The position numbers and the translations under genes are program-made. From JBEKDJ01 sp050014415 (GTDB lineage: Bacteria; Desulfobacterota; BSN033; UBA1163): DNA of 5,901 nucleotides. Under the pieces are notes generated by a model that saw nothing but the letters and a program-made list of their open reading frames with translations, searched no databases and was not told the origin of the DNA. Positions within the stretch are counted from its first letter, which is position 1; every line of letters begins with the position of its first letter. The stretch is from the NCBI GenBank assembly GCA_050014415.1, contig JBEKDJ010000310.1, positions 1 through 5,901 on the forward strand, in the 5' to 3' direction. Below are positions 1 to 5,730 of this stretch, one piece after another.

Positions 1-21
1 GGGACGGCGCTTAACCGTCCC
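1..21. repeat. Palindromic hairpin at the left edge (REP-like)
   Basis: GGGACGG (1-7) and CCGTCCC (15-21) form a perfect 7-bp stem around a 7-nt loop. The element touches the window edge, so it may extend to the left. Its GGGACG arm is shared with the hairpins at 1377-1402 and 2341-2378, which suggests one family of short intergenic palindromes. No T-run follows, so a simple intrinsic terminator is unlikely. Confidence 0.5.
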
Positions 22-133
22 TCCCCACACCACCCATTATGCGGAGGAGAGAGGGGACTTTGGTTCTAAAACAACTCCACAACTGAGGGAGGAGGGCCAG
101 AAGAATCGGAGTCGCTATCGGGCACAGAAGATT

Positions 134-210
134 GAAGCGAGAGGTCAGCCCTTGCCAGAGGACAAGAAACGAATAAGACAATGGTTTGCCCAAACAAACA
201 ATCCAGTCAA
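134..210 (+). repeat. Dispersed repeat, copy A (left part only)
   Basis: Positions 134-210 align gaplessly with 4174-4250 (copy C) with about 61 of 77 bases identical. The shared landmarks are GAAGCGA, GGTCAGCC, an invariant GACAAGAAAC, ATGGYTTGCC and AACAAT-like runs. The match fades after about 210, so this copy lacks the distal hairpin of copies B and C. It sits about 100 nt before the SGNH gene start. No open frame, transposase or terminal inverted repeat identifies the family. Confidence 0.7.
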
Positions 211-310
211 CCGAGATTAAGGGTTGCGCGCTTTTGTGACAGGGAGAGTGGCCCGGTGGCTGATGATCCGCGGTGAACCGACAACTTAGGAAGAGCGAGG
301 GAACGGAGCG

Positions 311-1078
311 ATGGAGCCTGAGGTCGGACGTGTAGTGGCGCTCGGCGCGAGCAACCTAACGCGTGGGTTTCACACGGTGGTCTCTACCGCTCGAGCCGTG
401 TGGGGACCGGCTGTCGAAGTCCTCGGCGCTCTTGGTCACGGACGCTCCTATGGAGTGCCCAACAGGTTCTTGGTCCGTACTCTGCCGGGCATCCTTGAGT
501 CAGGCCTCTGGCAGCAGCTTGAGCGCCTCCCGGCTCGTCCAACCCGGTGCCTGATCACGGATGTCGGGAATGACATCCTTTATGGCTTTTCAGCAGCCCA
601 GACACTCGCGTGGGTGAAGGAGACTGTAGACCGGCTGAAGCGGTTTACACAGGACATCGTTTTGACCGATCTCCCTGTCGCCAGTATCCAACGCCTGTCT
701 CAAGCAAAATTCTTTCTTTTTCGCTCCATCCTTTTCCCCAAGTGTCGTTTGTCGCTCGAAGAGGTTGTGGAAAGGGTCGAAGAAGTCAACGCGGGCTTGG
801 CAAGCTTGGCTGCGGCGCGAGGCCTCAAGTTTTTTCGCTTGAGAGCGGAGTGGTACGGCTTCGATCCGATCCACATTCGTCCTTCTTTCTGGCGGCACGC
901 ATGGCGGGAAATCCTCTATTGCAGGCCAGACGCCGGAGAGGAGGACAGTGGCTCTTGGTTCGAGGGAATGAGGCTCTATCTTATGGCTCCTGAGCGACAA
1001 TGGCTATTCGGCCTAGAACGCATCCTCCCTCAGCTCGGTGTGCCTCTTCAGTCGGGTGCTCGCGTGTGGCTTTTCTGA
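311..1078 (+). CDS. SGNH/GDSL-like hydrolase family protein
   Basis: The 255-residue protein carries the four SGNH signature blocks. Block I is GASNL (12-16) with Ser14 as likely nucleophile. The Gly-rich stretch GALGHGRSYG (39-48) could supply the block II oxyanion glycine. DVGND (84-88) matches the block III Gly-x-Asn-Asp, with Asn87. FDPIHIRP (184-191) is the block V Asp-x-x-His pair, Asp185 and His188. Such enzymes hydrolyse ester or acyl bonds; the substrate here is not predictable. There is no signal peptide, so the protein is probably cytoplasmic. The ATG at 311 has GAGGGA at 297-302, 8 nt upstream. Block I is GASN rather than classical GDSL, and spacing to block V is usual for the superfamily. 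The gene is visibly more GC-rich than those at 2622-4535 and stands alone, with 370 nt before the next gene. The fold assignment is fairly secure; catalytic activity is inferred from conserved residues. Confidence 0.75.
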   Translation: MEPEVGRVVALGASNLTRGFHTVVSTARAVWGPAVEVLGALGHGRSYGVPNRFLVRTLPGILESGLWQQLERLPARPTRCLITDVGNDILYGFSAAQTLAWVKETVDRLKRFTQDIVLTDLPVASIQRLSQAKFFLFRSILFPKCRLSLEEVVERVEEVNAGLASLAAARGLKFFRLRAEWYGFDPIHIRPSFWRHAWREILYCRPDAGEEDSGSWFEGMRLYLMAPERQWLFGLERILPQLGVPLQSGARVWLF

Positions 1079-1296
1079 AAGAAGCAGGTCATCCGAAGAA
1101 CAAGCGGCCCAGGGAAAGAGTTTTGGGACCAGAGCTAAATCATACACTTCACTTTTCTGCTTCTGAGGTTTTTCATCCTCGGCAGAGAATAGCGACGTCC
1201 GTGCAGAATGTACTTGAATAATTCCCAAATCATGAGTCTCAATGAGAGCATGCAAAGTCTTTCCCGCAAAAGAATCTTTTCCCACATGATTTAATC

Positions 1297-1326
1297 TTGA
1301 TTTGAGAATGGGATTTCTTTTAGATT
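1297..1326 (+). promoter_or_regulatory. Candidate sigma-70 promoter for the EcsC gene (weak)
   Basis: TTGATT (1297-1302) and TAGATT (1321-1326) are separated by 18 nt in an AT-rich stretch. Each matches four of six consensus bases. A second AT-rich candidate, TTATAAAAT, lies near 1352-1360 without a good -35 box. Either would leave the hairpin at 1377-1402 inside the 5' leader. This is pattern-based only. Confidence 0.25.
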
Positions 1327-1376
1327 TCTGCTTTCAATAATTTTCGGCGTGTTATAAAATACGAACCAAGGAAGAA

Positions 1377-1402
1377 GGGACGGAGTTATTTAACTCCATC
1401 CC
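1377..1402. repeat. Intergenic hairpin, REP-like
   Basis: GGGA (1377-1380) pairs with TCCC (1399-1402). Inside this, after one C/A mismatch, GGAGTT (1382-1387) pairs with AACTCC (1392-1397) around an ATTT loop. It shares the GGGACGG start with the palindrome at 1-21. It lies about 50-70 nt before the EcsC start and has no T-run, so it is more likely a short repetitive element or leader structure than a terminator. Confidence 0.55.
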
Positions 1403-1448
1403 ATTCCATCCTCTGTGAGATTTCGAACCTGACCCCAGACCATTTCCT

Positions 1449-2297
1449 GTGTCTGTGGAGGATAAAACATTGATCCTATCCATCTCAGATAGTATGACAA
1501 AGAGAGACCGCGACGATCTCAGAATGGCTGTCAATCTTCTGGAGAGACCGGGCCTGAGCATTCAGTTGATCAACCTGCTCGGCTATCCCATCGAAGGAAT
1601 CACAAAGGCCCTGCCGAGATGGGCCGGGCAGGCGATTGGAAACGCGGCAACCAAGGCCGTGGAGACAGCTTTCTATTTGGCGTTGTCTACGATGGGCAAG
1701 AAGAGCCAGGGCAGGCCCTTTCGATGGATCCATCGAGCGCTGGTCCTTACCAGTGGAGCTGTTGGAGGTTTTTTCGGATTTCCTGGCCTAATCGTTGAAC
1801 TTCCGATCTCAACGACACTGATGCTTCGTTCCATTGCGGACATTGCTCGAAGTGAGGGCGAAGACCTCTCCTCCATTGATACTCACCTGGAATGCATCAC
1901 TGTTTTTGCTTTGGGTGGAAGGTCAAGGGGGGACAATGCCGCCGAGACAGCCTACTATGCTGTTCGAGCAGCTCTGACGCGAACCCTGTCTGAGGCTGCT
2001 GAGTTCATAGCACAACGAGGGATCGCGGAAGAGGGCACTCCAACGATGATTCGAATGATGGCAAAATTGGCTACACGCTTTGGTGTCATCGTTACGGACA
2101 AGATGGCCTCCGAAATGGTACCCATCCTCGGAGCACTAGGGGGCGCATCGATAAACGTGCTTTTTATCAGTCATTTTCAGGCTGCAGCTCGGGGGCATTT
2201 TACTGTTCGCCGGCTGGAGAGGAAGTATGGAGGAGAGTTTGTAAAAAAAGAATATGAAAAAGTGCTTGAAGAGCTTGGAGTGGGGGTTAAGCGATGA
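1449..2297 (+). CDS. EcsC-family protein
   Basis: The sequence matches the EcsC family (named after Bacillus subtilis EcsC), whose biochemical role is not established. The family core is visible as a Gly-rich hydrophobic stretch at 103-127 (GAVGGFFGFPGLIVELP and on) and a C-terminal signature at 227-258 with GALGGASIN, HFQAAARGHF and RRLER. The hydrophobic core could insert in or lie against the membrane, but there is no signal peptide. The first possible start is GTG at 1449, which has no good ribosome binding site. GGAGGA at 1457-1462 sits 7 nt before an in-frame TTG at 1470, so the real start is probably 1470, giving 275 residues from Leu8. Unlike B. subtilis, no ecsA/ecsB ABC transporter genes lie beside it, so it appears to be a stand-alone family member. 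Family assignment is firm; function is unknown. Confidence 0.85.
   Translation: MSVEDKTLILSISDSMTKRDRDDLRMAVNLLERPGLSIQLINLLGYPIEGITKALPRWAGQAIGNAATKAVETAFYLALSTMGKKSQGRPFRWIHRALVLTSGAVGGFFGFPGLIVELPISTTLMLRSIADIARSEGEDLSSIDTHLECITVFALGGRSRGDNAAETAYYAVRAALTRTLSEAAEFIAQRGIAEEGTPTMIRMMAKLATRFGVIVTDKMASEMVPILGALGGASINVLFISHFQAAARGHFTVRRLERKYGGEFVKKEYEKVLEELGVGVKR
1457..1472 (+). promoter_or_regulatory. Shine-Dalgarno and TTG start deciding the EcsC gene start
   Basis: GGAGGA (1457-1462) is a near-perfect Shine-Dalgarno sequence. It is followed after 7 nt by TTG (1470-1472), in frame with the EcsC coding sequence. The upstream GTG at 1449 has only pyrimidine-rich sequence before it. This favours initiation at TTG 1470. 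Confidence 0.55.
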
Positions 2298-2340
2298 GGA
2301 GATAGGAACTTTCGGGGAGGCATTCACTATACTACAGGAA

Positions 2341-2378
2341 GGGTAAGGAAAACAGGGACGTCCCCCTTGTCCTATCCC
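2341..2378. repeat. Imperfect palindrome centred on GGGACGTCCC (REP-like)
   Basis: GGGACGTCCC (2355-2364) is a perfect 10-bp palindrome. It sits within a longer imperfect inverted repeat whose outer arms are GGGTAAGGA (2341-2349) and TCCTATCCC (2370-2378). It shares the GGGACG core with 1-21 and 1377-1402. It lies about 45 nt after the EcsC stop, where a terminator would be expected, but has no T-run. Confidence 0.5.
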
Positions 2379-2603
2379 ATTGAAGAGGAGCTTGCACCAA
2401 CAGGATGCGAAATATCGATATCTGATGTCTGAAAAGATGCAGTTGGTTTCTACCAATCCGTAAAATGGTCAGAACCTAATGCAAAATTACTACCGAAGAA
2501 GTTATAAAGAATATTCAGCCAGGAATTGTTTAAGAGACTGTTAAGTCCTGCGCGCCTTTGGCGCTTGCCTTTCCCAGTCCCTTGGCCAAGGCGTTGGCAT
2601 TCT

Positions 2604-2610
2604 AAGGGGG
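2604..2610 (+). promoter_or_regulatory. Ribosome binding site supporting the ATG at 2622
   Basis: AAGGGGG at 2604-2610 lies 11 nt before the ATG at 2622. It supports that start over the TTG at 2526. The spacing is at the long end of the normal range. Confidence 0.45.
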
Positions 2611-2621
2611 TATCCAAGGGT

Positions 2622-3164
2622 ATGTTCTTCCGACGCCTCAATGAGGAAATCAAGCTGAGTTTGTCTGTGCCGCAGTATGCCGACGAGCTGTTTGAGCTCA
2701 CCGATAGAAATAGAGACTTTCTCAGGCAGTGGCTGCCCTGGCTCGATAAAGTAACGAAGCCAGCGGACACCAAAGAGTTTATTGAAACGCAGTTACTGAG
2801 ATTCCAGCGAGGAGAGGCGCTGCATGTTACTATCTTCTACCAGGACAAGATCGCAGGGGTATTGGCTTATAACCAGATCGATCAGGTTAACGGTATCGGA
2901 TATATCGGGTACTGGCTGGCGCAAGACTATAACGGTAAGGGCATTATAACGAAAAGTGCTAAAAACCTCATCGAGCTAGGGTATGCCTATTATTCCCTCA
3001 ACCGGATTGACATTCGCTGTGCAGTGGAAAATCTCAAGAGTCGGGCTATCCCTGAACGTCTAGGCTTCAAGAATGAAGGCATTATTCGTCAGGCCGAGAA
3101 TCTATACGGTACGTATCTGGATCATGTCGTCTACGGTTTGCTGAAAAATGAGAAAGGATGCTAA
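2622..3164 (+). CDS. GNAT-family N-acetyltransferase, RimJ/RimL type
   Basis: The 180-residue protein looks like the RimJ/RimL branch of GNAT acetyltransferases, which move acetyl from acetyl-CoA to amines such as protein N-termini or small molecules. It opens with the family-typical region RNRDFLRQWLPWLD (29-42). The acetyl-CoA motif A is GYWLAQDYNGKGIITKSAKN (96-115); the loop reads NGKG where the consensus has Q/R first. The C-terminal block is NRIDIRCAVENLKSRAIPERLGF (127-149), then EGIIRQAE and VVYGLL. The frame is open from a TTG at 2526, but the extra 32 residues are Arg/Pro/Trp-rich and unlike the family, while MFFRRLNEEI fits a normal N-terminus. Length matches single-domain members. 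The style is close to Bacillota YdaF/RimL-like proteins, and the gene is more AT-rich than the SGNH gene, which suggests transfer. Substrate is unknown; a resistance-type role is possible but not shown. Confidence 0.85.
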   Translation: MFFRRLNEEIKLSLSVPQYADELFELTDRNRDFLRQWLPWLDKVTKPADTKEFIETQLLRFQRGEALHVTIFYQDKIAGVLAYNQIDQVNGIGYIGYWLAQDYNGKGIITKSAKNLIELGYAYYSLNRIDIRCAVENLKSRAIPERLGFKNEGIIRQAENLYGTYLDHVVYGLLKNEKGC

Positions 3165-3170
3165 CAGCGC

Positions 3171-3177
3171 GCCTAAC
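3171..3177 (+). other. Isolated attC-like box after the acetyltransferase stop
   Basis: GCCTAAC at 3171-3177 matches the RYYYAAC box that opens integron attC sites and follows the acetyltransferase stop by 6 nt, where a cassette attC would begin. A GTTRRRY match, GTTAAAT, occurs at 3348-3354, but it does not pair fully with GCCTAAC and the roughly 184-nt span exceeds usual attC lengths. I list it as a resemblance only. Confidence 0.2.
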
Positions 3178-3220
3178 TCGGACGTGCCGCCCTCGCCGCC
3201 GCCCCGGTGAGCTATCAGCC

Positions 3221-3322
3221 CTAAGGCTTAGCCCTTGACACAGGACGAGAAACGAAGAAAACAACGGCTTGCTCAGCAGAACAATCCAGCCGACCGCTCT
3301 CAGCGCCGGCTGGTCTTGTCCG
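3221..3322 (+). repeat. Dispersed repeat, copy B
   Basis: From 3231 to 3322 it aligns without gaps to 4188-4279 (copy C) with about 75 of 92 bases identical. It includes an identical CCGACCGCTCTCAGCG block. A proximal stem AAGG/CCTT (3223-3226 with 3233-3236) replaces the AGGGG/CCCCT stem of copy C. A distal hairpin pairs AGCCG-A-C (3288-3294) with G-C-CGGCT (3305-3311), with one A/C mismatch, then GCT/AGC around a CTC loop. It lies between the acetyltransferase and the NTPase and ends 100 nt before the NTPase start. Confidence 0.75.
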
Positions 3323-3421
3323 TAAACATGCGCATCGGATATGCGAAGTTAAATTCGGGGAGTTGGAAATAGCCGTCACATCCTTGGCTGCTTATACATC
3401 CGGAGCGTACTCAAATAGGCT

Positions 3422-4120
3422 ATGATCGATACAAAGCTCATTCTGATTGAAGGCATACCCGGTTCGGGTAAATCGACGACCGCTATGAATTTGGCTGCTG
3501 AGATTTCAAAACGAGGAATCAAATGTCAATGTCACCTTGAATGGGCAGAGGATAATCCGATTTTTATCGGCCACATGGAAGATTTGTCCGAAGTCATTTC
3601 GTCATCGAAATTACGTGAACAGGATGTCCTGCAGCAATGGCGAAGCTTTACTAAAAAAACGAAGCAACAAGCAGCTGTCATCGTCATAGAAAGCCGGTTT
3701 TGGCAAACCGATGCAATGTACCTGTATCTTTCCGGTCATTCGGAAGATGAAGTTATGAAAGGCAACAAGGGTGTTATCTCGGCGATATCCGAGTTAAACC
3801 CGGTTCTCATTTACTTGGCCCCAGAGGACGTCGCGCAAATGCTCATGTGGACCGCAAAGGTCAAAAACAGAAAATGGCGGGAGTCTGGCAGAGAAGGCTC
3901 TTGGGATCAATGGGGAAATGAGGTATATGAACAACAAAGATGGTTCACAAATCGTATGCTGAAAGGCCCAGAGGCAATGGTTAAGTTCTTCAATGAATGG
4001 ACATCGATTGCAAATAGACTTTACGAAGAACTTCCCTTTCGGAAAGCCAAAATACAAAATCCAAATGCTGACTGGGACACAACCATGAGTAGGATTAGGC
4101 ATTTCTTGAAAATCGACTGA
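3422..4120 (+). CDS. P-loop NTPase, kinase-like, function unknown
   Basis: The 232-residue protein begins with a beta strand leading into a textbook Walker A motif, GIPGSGKST (11-19), with Lys17 and Ser18/Thr19 for phosphate and Mg binding. A second hydrophobic strand, AAVIVIESRF (84-93), is the likely Walker B-like position, with Glu90 and Arg92 after it. Another strand, PVLIYLAP (127-134), is followed by a basic, Trp-rich segment, KVKNRKWRESGREG (146-159), that could act as a lid. This layout is typical of small nucleotide- or metabolite-kinases. I recall similar uncharacterised proteins in Bacillota, sometimes labelled thymidylate-kinase-like, but cannot name the substrate. There is no membrane segment, so it is probably cytosolic. 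The ATG at 3422 has only a weak ribosome binding site (TAGGC just upstream). The gene is flanked by repeat copies B and C and is AT-rich, consistent with an acquired gene. NTP binding is fairly sure; the reaction is unknown. Confidence 0.75.
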   Translation: MIDTKLILIEGIPGSGKSTTAMNLAAEISKRGIKCQCHLEWAEDNPIFIGHMEDLSEVISSSKLREQDVLQQWRSFTKKTKQQAAVIVIESRFWQTDAMYLYLSGHSEDEVMKGNKGVISAISELNPVLIYLAPEDVAQMLMWTAKVKNRKWRESGREGSWDQWGNEVYEQQRWFTNRMLKGPEAMVKFFNEWTSIANRLYEELPFRKAKIQNPNADWDTTMSRIRHFLKID

Positions 4121-4173
4121 TGGTGTGTTGTGAGAATCACGGCTTGTGGCCAGTGAAAAGCACATAAGAAGTC

Positions 4174-4279
4174 GAAGCGAGGGGTCAGCCCCTGACACAG
4201 GACAAGAAACCAATAAAGGAATGGCTTGCCCAACAAAACAATTTCGCCGACCGCTCTCAGCGTCGGCTGATTTTATCCG
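4174..4279 (+). repeat. Dispersed repeat, copy C (fullest copy)
   Basis: This copy aligns with A over its left 77 nt and with B over its right 92 nt, so it represents the whole element. A proximal hairpin pairs AGGGG (4180-4184) with CCCCT (4189-4193) around a TCAG loop. A distal hairpin pairs GCCGAC (4246-4251) with GTCGGC (4262-4267), then GCT/AGC after a bulged C. It begins 53 nt after the NTPase stop and ends about 28 nt before the small membrane protein start, so it may form part of that gene's 5' leader. Confidence 0.75.
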
Positions 4280-4307
4280 CTGAATGAAAGGATCAAAGGG
4301 AATGACA

Positions 4308-4535
4308 ATGAAAACACTAAAATCCATCGTGAAGGTTTCAGCTGTAATTGTGTTCTTAATCTGTCTTTACACTTTCCTTCTTGGCAACAAAGTGTTCAAT
4401 GGCAAATTTGATAATGACGGGATTGCTTGGTACTTTCTAGCAAAAGGCATTTTTTGTTCTCTTTCTCTCTTCTTGTCTGTAGAGGTTCTGGAAGCGATTC
4501 GGGATCTCAAAAGGCAGGATCATTCGATCACATAA
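4308..4535 (+). CDS. Small two-helix membrane protein, unknown
   Basis: I do not recognise this 75-residue protein. It shows a short basic N-terminus (MKTLKSIVK), a first hydrophobic helix at about 8-26, a polar loop NKVFNGKFDNDG (27-38), a second helix at about 39-58, and a charged C-terminus EAIRDLKRQDHS. The N-terminal lysines and charged tail suggest both ends face the cytoplasm. Three in-frame ATGs exist at 4284, 4302 and 4308. AAAGGGA (4295-4301) sits 6 nt before 4308, making that the best start; AAAGGA (4287-4292) could serve 4302. It follows repeat copy C directly. The second helix is not cleavable-looking, so it is unlikely to be a secreted peptide. It could be a toxin-like peptide, a small regulator or an accessory membrane protein; nothing here separates these. 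AT-rich composition fits its NTPase neighbour. Confidence 0.6.
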   Translation: MKTLKSIVKVSAVIVFLICLYTFLLGNKVFNGKFDNDGIAWYFLAKGIFCSLSLFLSVEVLEAIRDLKRQDHSIT

Positions 4536-4782
4536 TCATACCGTTTTGCGGCATCCTAAGGGAAGCCTTAATGAGTATCAAGACGCCCCAGGCGACGCGA
4601 AGGACTGCGCGCCTTGCTAGTCTTTCGGCGAGAAAATCAAATGCAACCTGAATATACTTCCTCAGTTTAAGAACGTCGCCCAAAGCAGCACACCGATTGA
4701 CCCATTCGGGAGCGCCAGGTCCCGTCTTTGGTGGTGTTGAATTCTCATCGGAAAAAAGGGTAAATAGAAAGATAAAAACAGG
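4536..4782. other. Intergenic region before the Gate-domain gene
   Basis: No supported gene. A TAAGG/CCTTA hairpin (4557-4561 with 4566-4570, GAAG loop) lies about 20 nt after the membrane-protein stop but has no T-run. A minus-strand frame is open over 4528-4965; its part outside the Gate gene could encode a basic, Leu/Arg-rich stretch, perhaps a gene remnant, though it has no independent start. The right end is A-rich, with a weak promoter candidate. Confidence 0.45.
4737..4766 (+). promoter_or_regulatory. Candidate promoter for the Gate-domain/hydrolase pair (weak)
   Basis: TTGAAT (4737-4742) and TAAATA (4761-4766) are spaced by 18 nt and would start transcription about 15-20 nt before the Gate-domain start. 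The -35 matches four of six bases and the -10 only three, so this is a guess from position and A-richness. Confidence 0.25.
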
Positions 4783-4788
4783 ATGGGA

Positions 4789-5730
4789 ATGGATCGGAAC
4801 CTTCTCAAGAAAGGCTTTGCCTCTGGCATTCGCAGGGGTTGGTATGGGTATGTGTGGACATTGAAGATTCTGGTCCCCATTTCTCTTCTGACCGCTTTTC
4901 TCGAATGGAGCGGGGTAATCTATCGGATCAATTTTCTCATCGAACCGGCGATGAACTGGCTCCAATTACCAGGGATGGCGGCTCTTCCTCTCGTAATTGG
5001 GCTCATCGCGGGCATTTATGGTGGGATTGCCTCCCTATCGGTCCTTCCGTTAACCAAGGATCAAATAACGCTCGTTGCCATCTTCTTGCTCATTGCCCAC
5101 AATCTGATTCAGGAAGGGGTGATCCAGGGAAAGTCGGGCATCCATCCCCTGAAGGCAACTTTTTTTCGTCTCGGAGCAGCCATTGTCACGGTCCTGGTCG
5201 TCGCTCGATTTCTCAATCCGACCTCTGAATCATCAGGGCCTATAAGAATGTCTTTGCCCATGTCAGAGCCACTGGTTTTGATGTTAACTCATTGGGGCGT
5301 CTCCACACTTCATCTCATGATCAGAATTTTTTTCATCCTTATGAGCATACTGATCGTATTGGAGGTGTTGAAGGTCTCGGGCTGGATGGAGTCTATTTTA
5401 AAAGCACTCACACCTCCTTTAAAGCTTCTGGGCCTCAGCGAGAGGGTGGGGATTCTCTGGATTACCGGAGCCTTTTTCGGGGTGGCTTACGGCGCCGCTG
5501 TCATTGTGGGAGAGGCAAAAAAGGGAGATCTAACTAAGGAGGAATTAGAAAGACTTCATGCTTCCATTGGCATTAACCATTCCATGATCGAAGACCCTAC
5601 TCTCTTCATGACCCTGGGCCTCAATGCCTTCTGGCTCTGGGTACCACGATTGATCATGGCGATTCTTTTCGTCCACCTGTTGAGACTGTGGCAATGGTTC
5701 AAAAACAGATTCATCCACTTAAGTTCTTAA
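4789..5730 (+). CDS. Gate-domain (nucleoside recognition) membrane protein
   Basis: This 313-residue polytopic membrane protein has two Gate-type halves. The first (about 20-140) holds hydrophobic segments and the motif LLIAHNLIQEG (around 101-111). The second (about 173-300) holds GAFFGVAYGAAVIVGEAKKG and then INHSMIEDPTLF (around 262-273). The paired AHNLIxEG / NHSMIED motifs after a Gly-rich helix are characteristic of the Gate domain found in nucleoside transporters, FeoB and the SpmA/SpmB spore proteins. Roughly eight transmembrane helices are visible, with a hydrophilic linker at about 142-158. The ATG at 4783 lacks a ribosome binding site, whereas AGGA (4780-4783) lies 5 nt before the in-frame ATG at 4789, preferred here. 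A hydrolase gene follows after 53 nt, suggesting co-transcription. Transport of a nucleoside, base or similar compound is a reasonable inference; the substrate is unknown. Confidence 0.8.
   Translation: MDRNLLKKGFASGIRRGWYGYVWTLKILVPISLLTAFLEWSGVIYRINFLIEPAMNWLQLPGMAALPLVIGLIAGIYGGIASLSVLPLTKDQITLVAIFLLIAHNLIQEGVIQGKSGIHPLKATFFRLGAAIVTVLVVARFLNPTSESSGPIRMSLPMSEPLVLMLTHWGVSTLHLMIRIFFILMSILIVLEVLKVSGWMESILKALTPPLKLLGLSERVGILWITGAFFGVAYGAAVIVGEAKKGDLTKEELERLHASIGINHSMIEDPTLFMTLGLNAFWLWVPRLIMAILFVHLLRLWQWFKNRFIHLSS

Larger units (their letters stand above)
1..310. other. Non-coding leader region before the SGNH gene
   Basis: This 310-nt stretch carries no credible gene. It holds the edge palindrome (1-21), a purine-rich stretch around 41-110 with several GGAGG-like runs, repeat copy A (134-210), and about 100 nt leading to the start at 311. 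A minus-strand frame stays open across 11-193, but it is explained by the repeat and has no support as a gene. I see no clear sigma-70 promoter. Confidence 0.6.
1079..1448. other. Non-coding gap between the SGNH and EcsC genes
   Basis: This 370-nt gap has no convincing gene. A minus-strand frame over 1013-1285 would start at GTG, has no ribosome binding site and lies partly antisense to the SGNH gene. The right half is AT-rich and holds a weak promoter candidate (1297-1326). It ends in the hairpin at 1377-1402, followed by CTGACCCC (1429-1436), the reverse complement of the GGGGTCAG box in repeat copy C. Confidence 0.55.
2298..2621. other. Non-coding gap between the EcsC and acetyltransferase genes
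   Basis: This 324-nt gap contains the imperfect palindrome at 2341-2378 and a perfect 10-bp palindrome ATATCGATAT (2412-2421). Near the next gene lie two small self-complementary elements: GCGCC-TTT-GGCGC (2552-2564) and the 12-bp perfect palindrome CCTTGGCCAAGG (2580-2591). I see no coding gene and no clear promoter. The last two elements lie in the likely 5' leader of the acetyltransferase. Confidence 0.5.

Noticed and set aside
11..193. Similar minus-strand peptides in all three repeats (FLVLxQGL core), which could suggest a small gene family
   Set aside because: Copies A and C share about 16 of 23 residues, lower than the roughly 79% DNA identity, so there is no sign of selection on protein. 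They lack ribosome binding sites and stay open only because the DNA repeats are related.
590..1000. Long frames overlapping the SGNH gene on both strands
   Set aside because: The SGNH frame has all catalytic motifs in order; the others are compositional by-products in GC-rich coding DNA.
1013..1285. Minus-strand frame of 90 codons downstream of the SGNH gene
   Set aside because: GTG start without ribosome binding site, partly antisense to the SGNH gene, no recognisable domain.
2412..2421. ATATCGATAT perfect palindrome as an operator
   Set aside because: A 10-bp AT-rich palindrome is expected by chance at this scale and has no second copy or nearby promoter.
2526..2621. N-terminal extension of the acetyltransferase from TTG 2526
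   Set aside because: The extra 32 residues are Pro/Arg/Trp-rich and unlike the family, the region holds palindromes, and a ribosome binding site and normal family N-terminus support ATG 2622.
4174..4279. Repeat copies as integron attC sites
   Set aside because: Copy C has a GCCCAAC box (4219-4225) but no partner GTTRRRY in the right place, and copies A and B do not keep the box, so the attC architecture is absent.
3794..4327. Minus-strand frame antisense to the NTPase and repeat copy C
   Set aside because: Cys/Pro-rich unstructured sequence opposite a gene with a perfect Walker A motif; no start signal.
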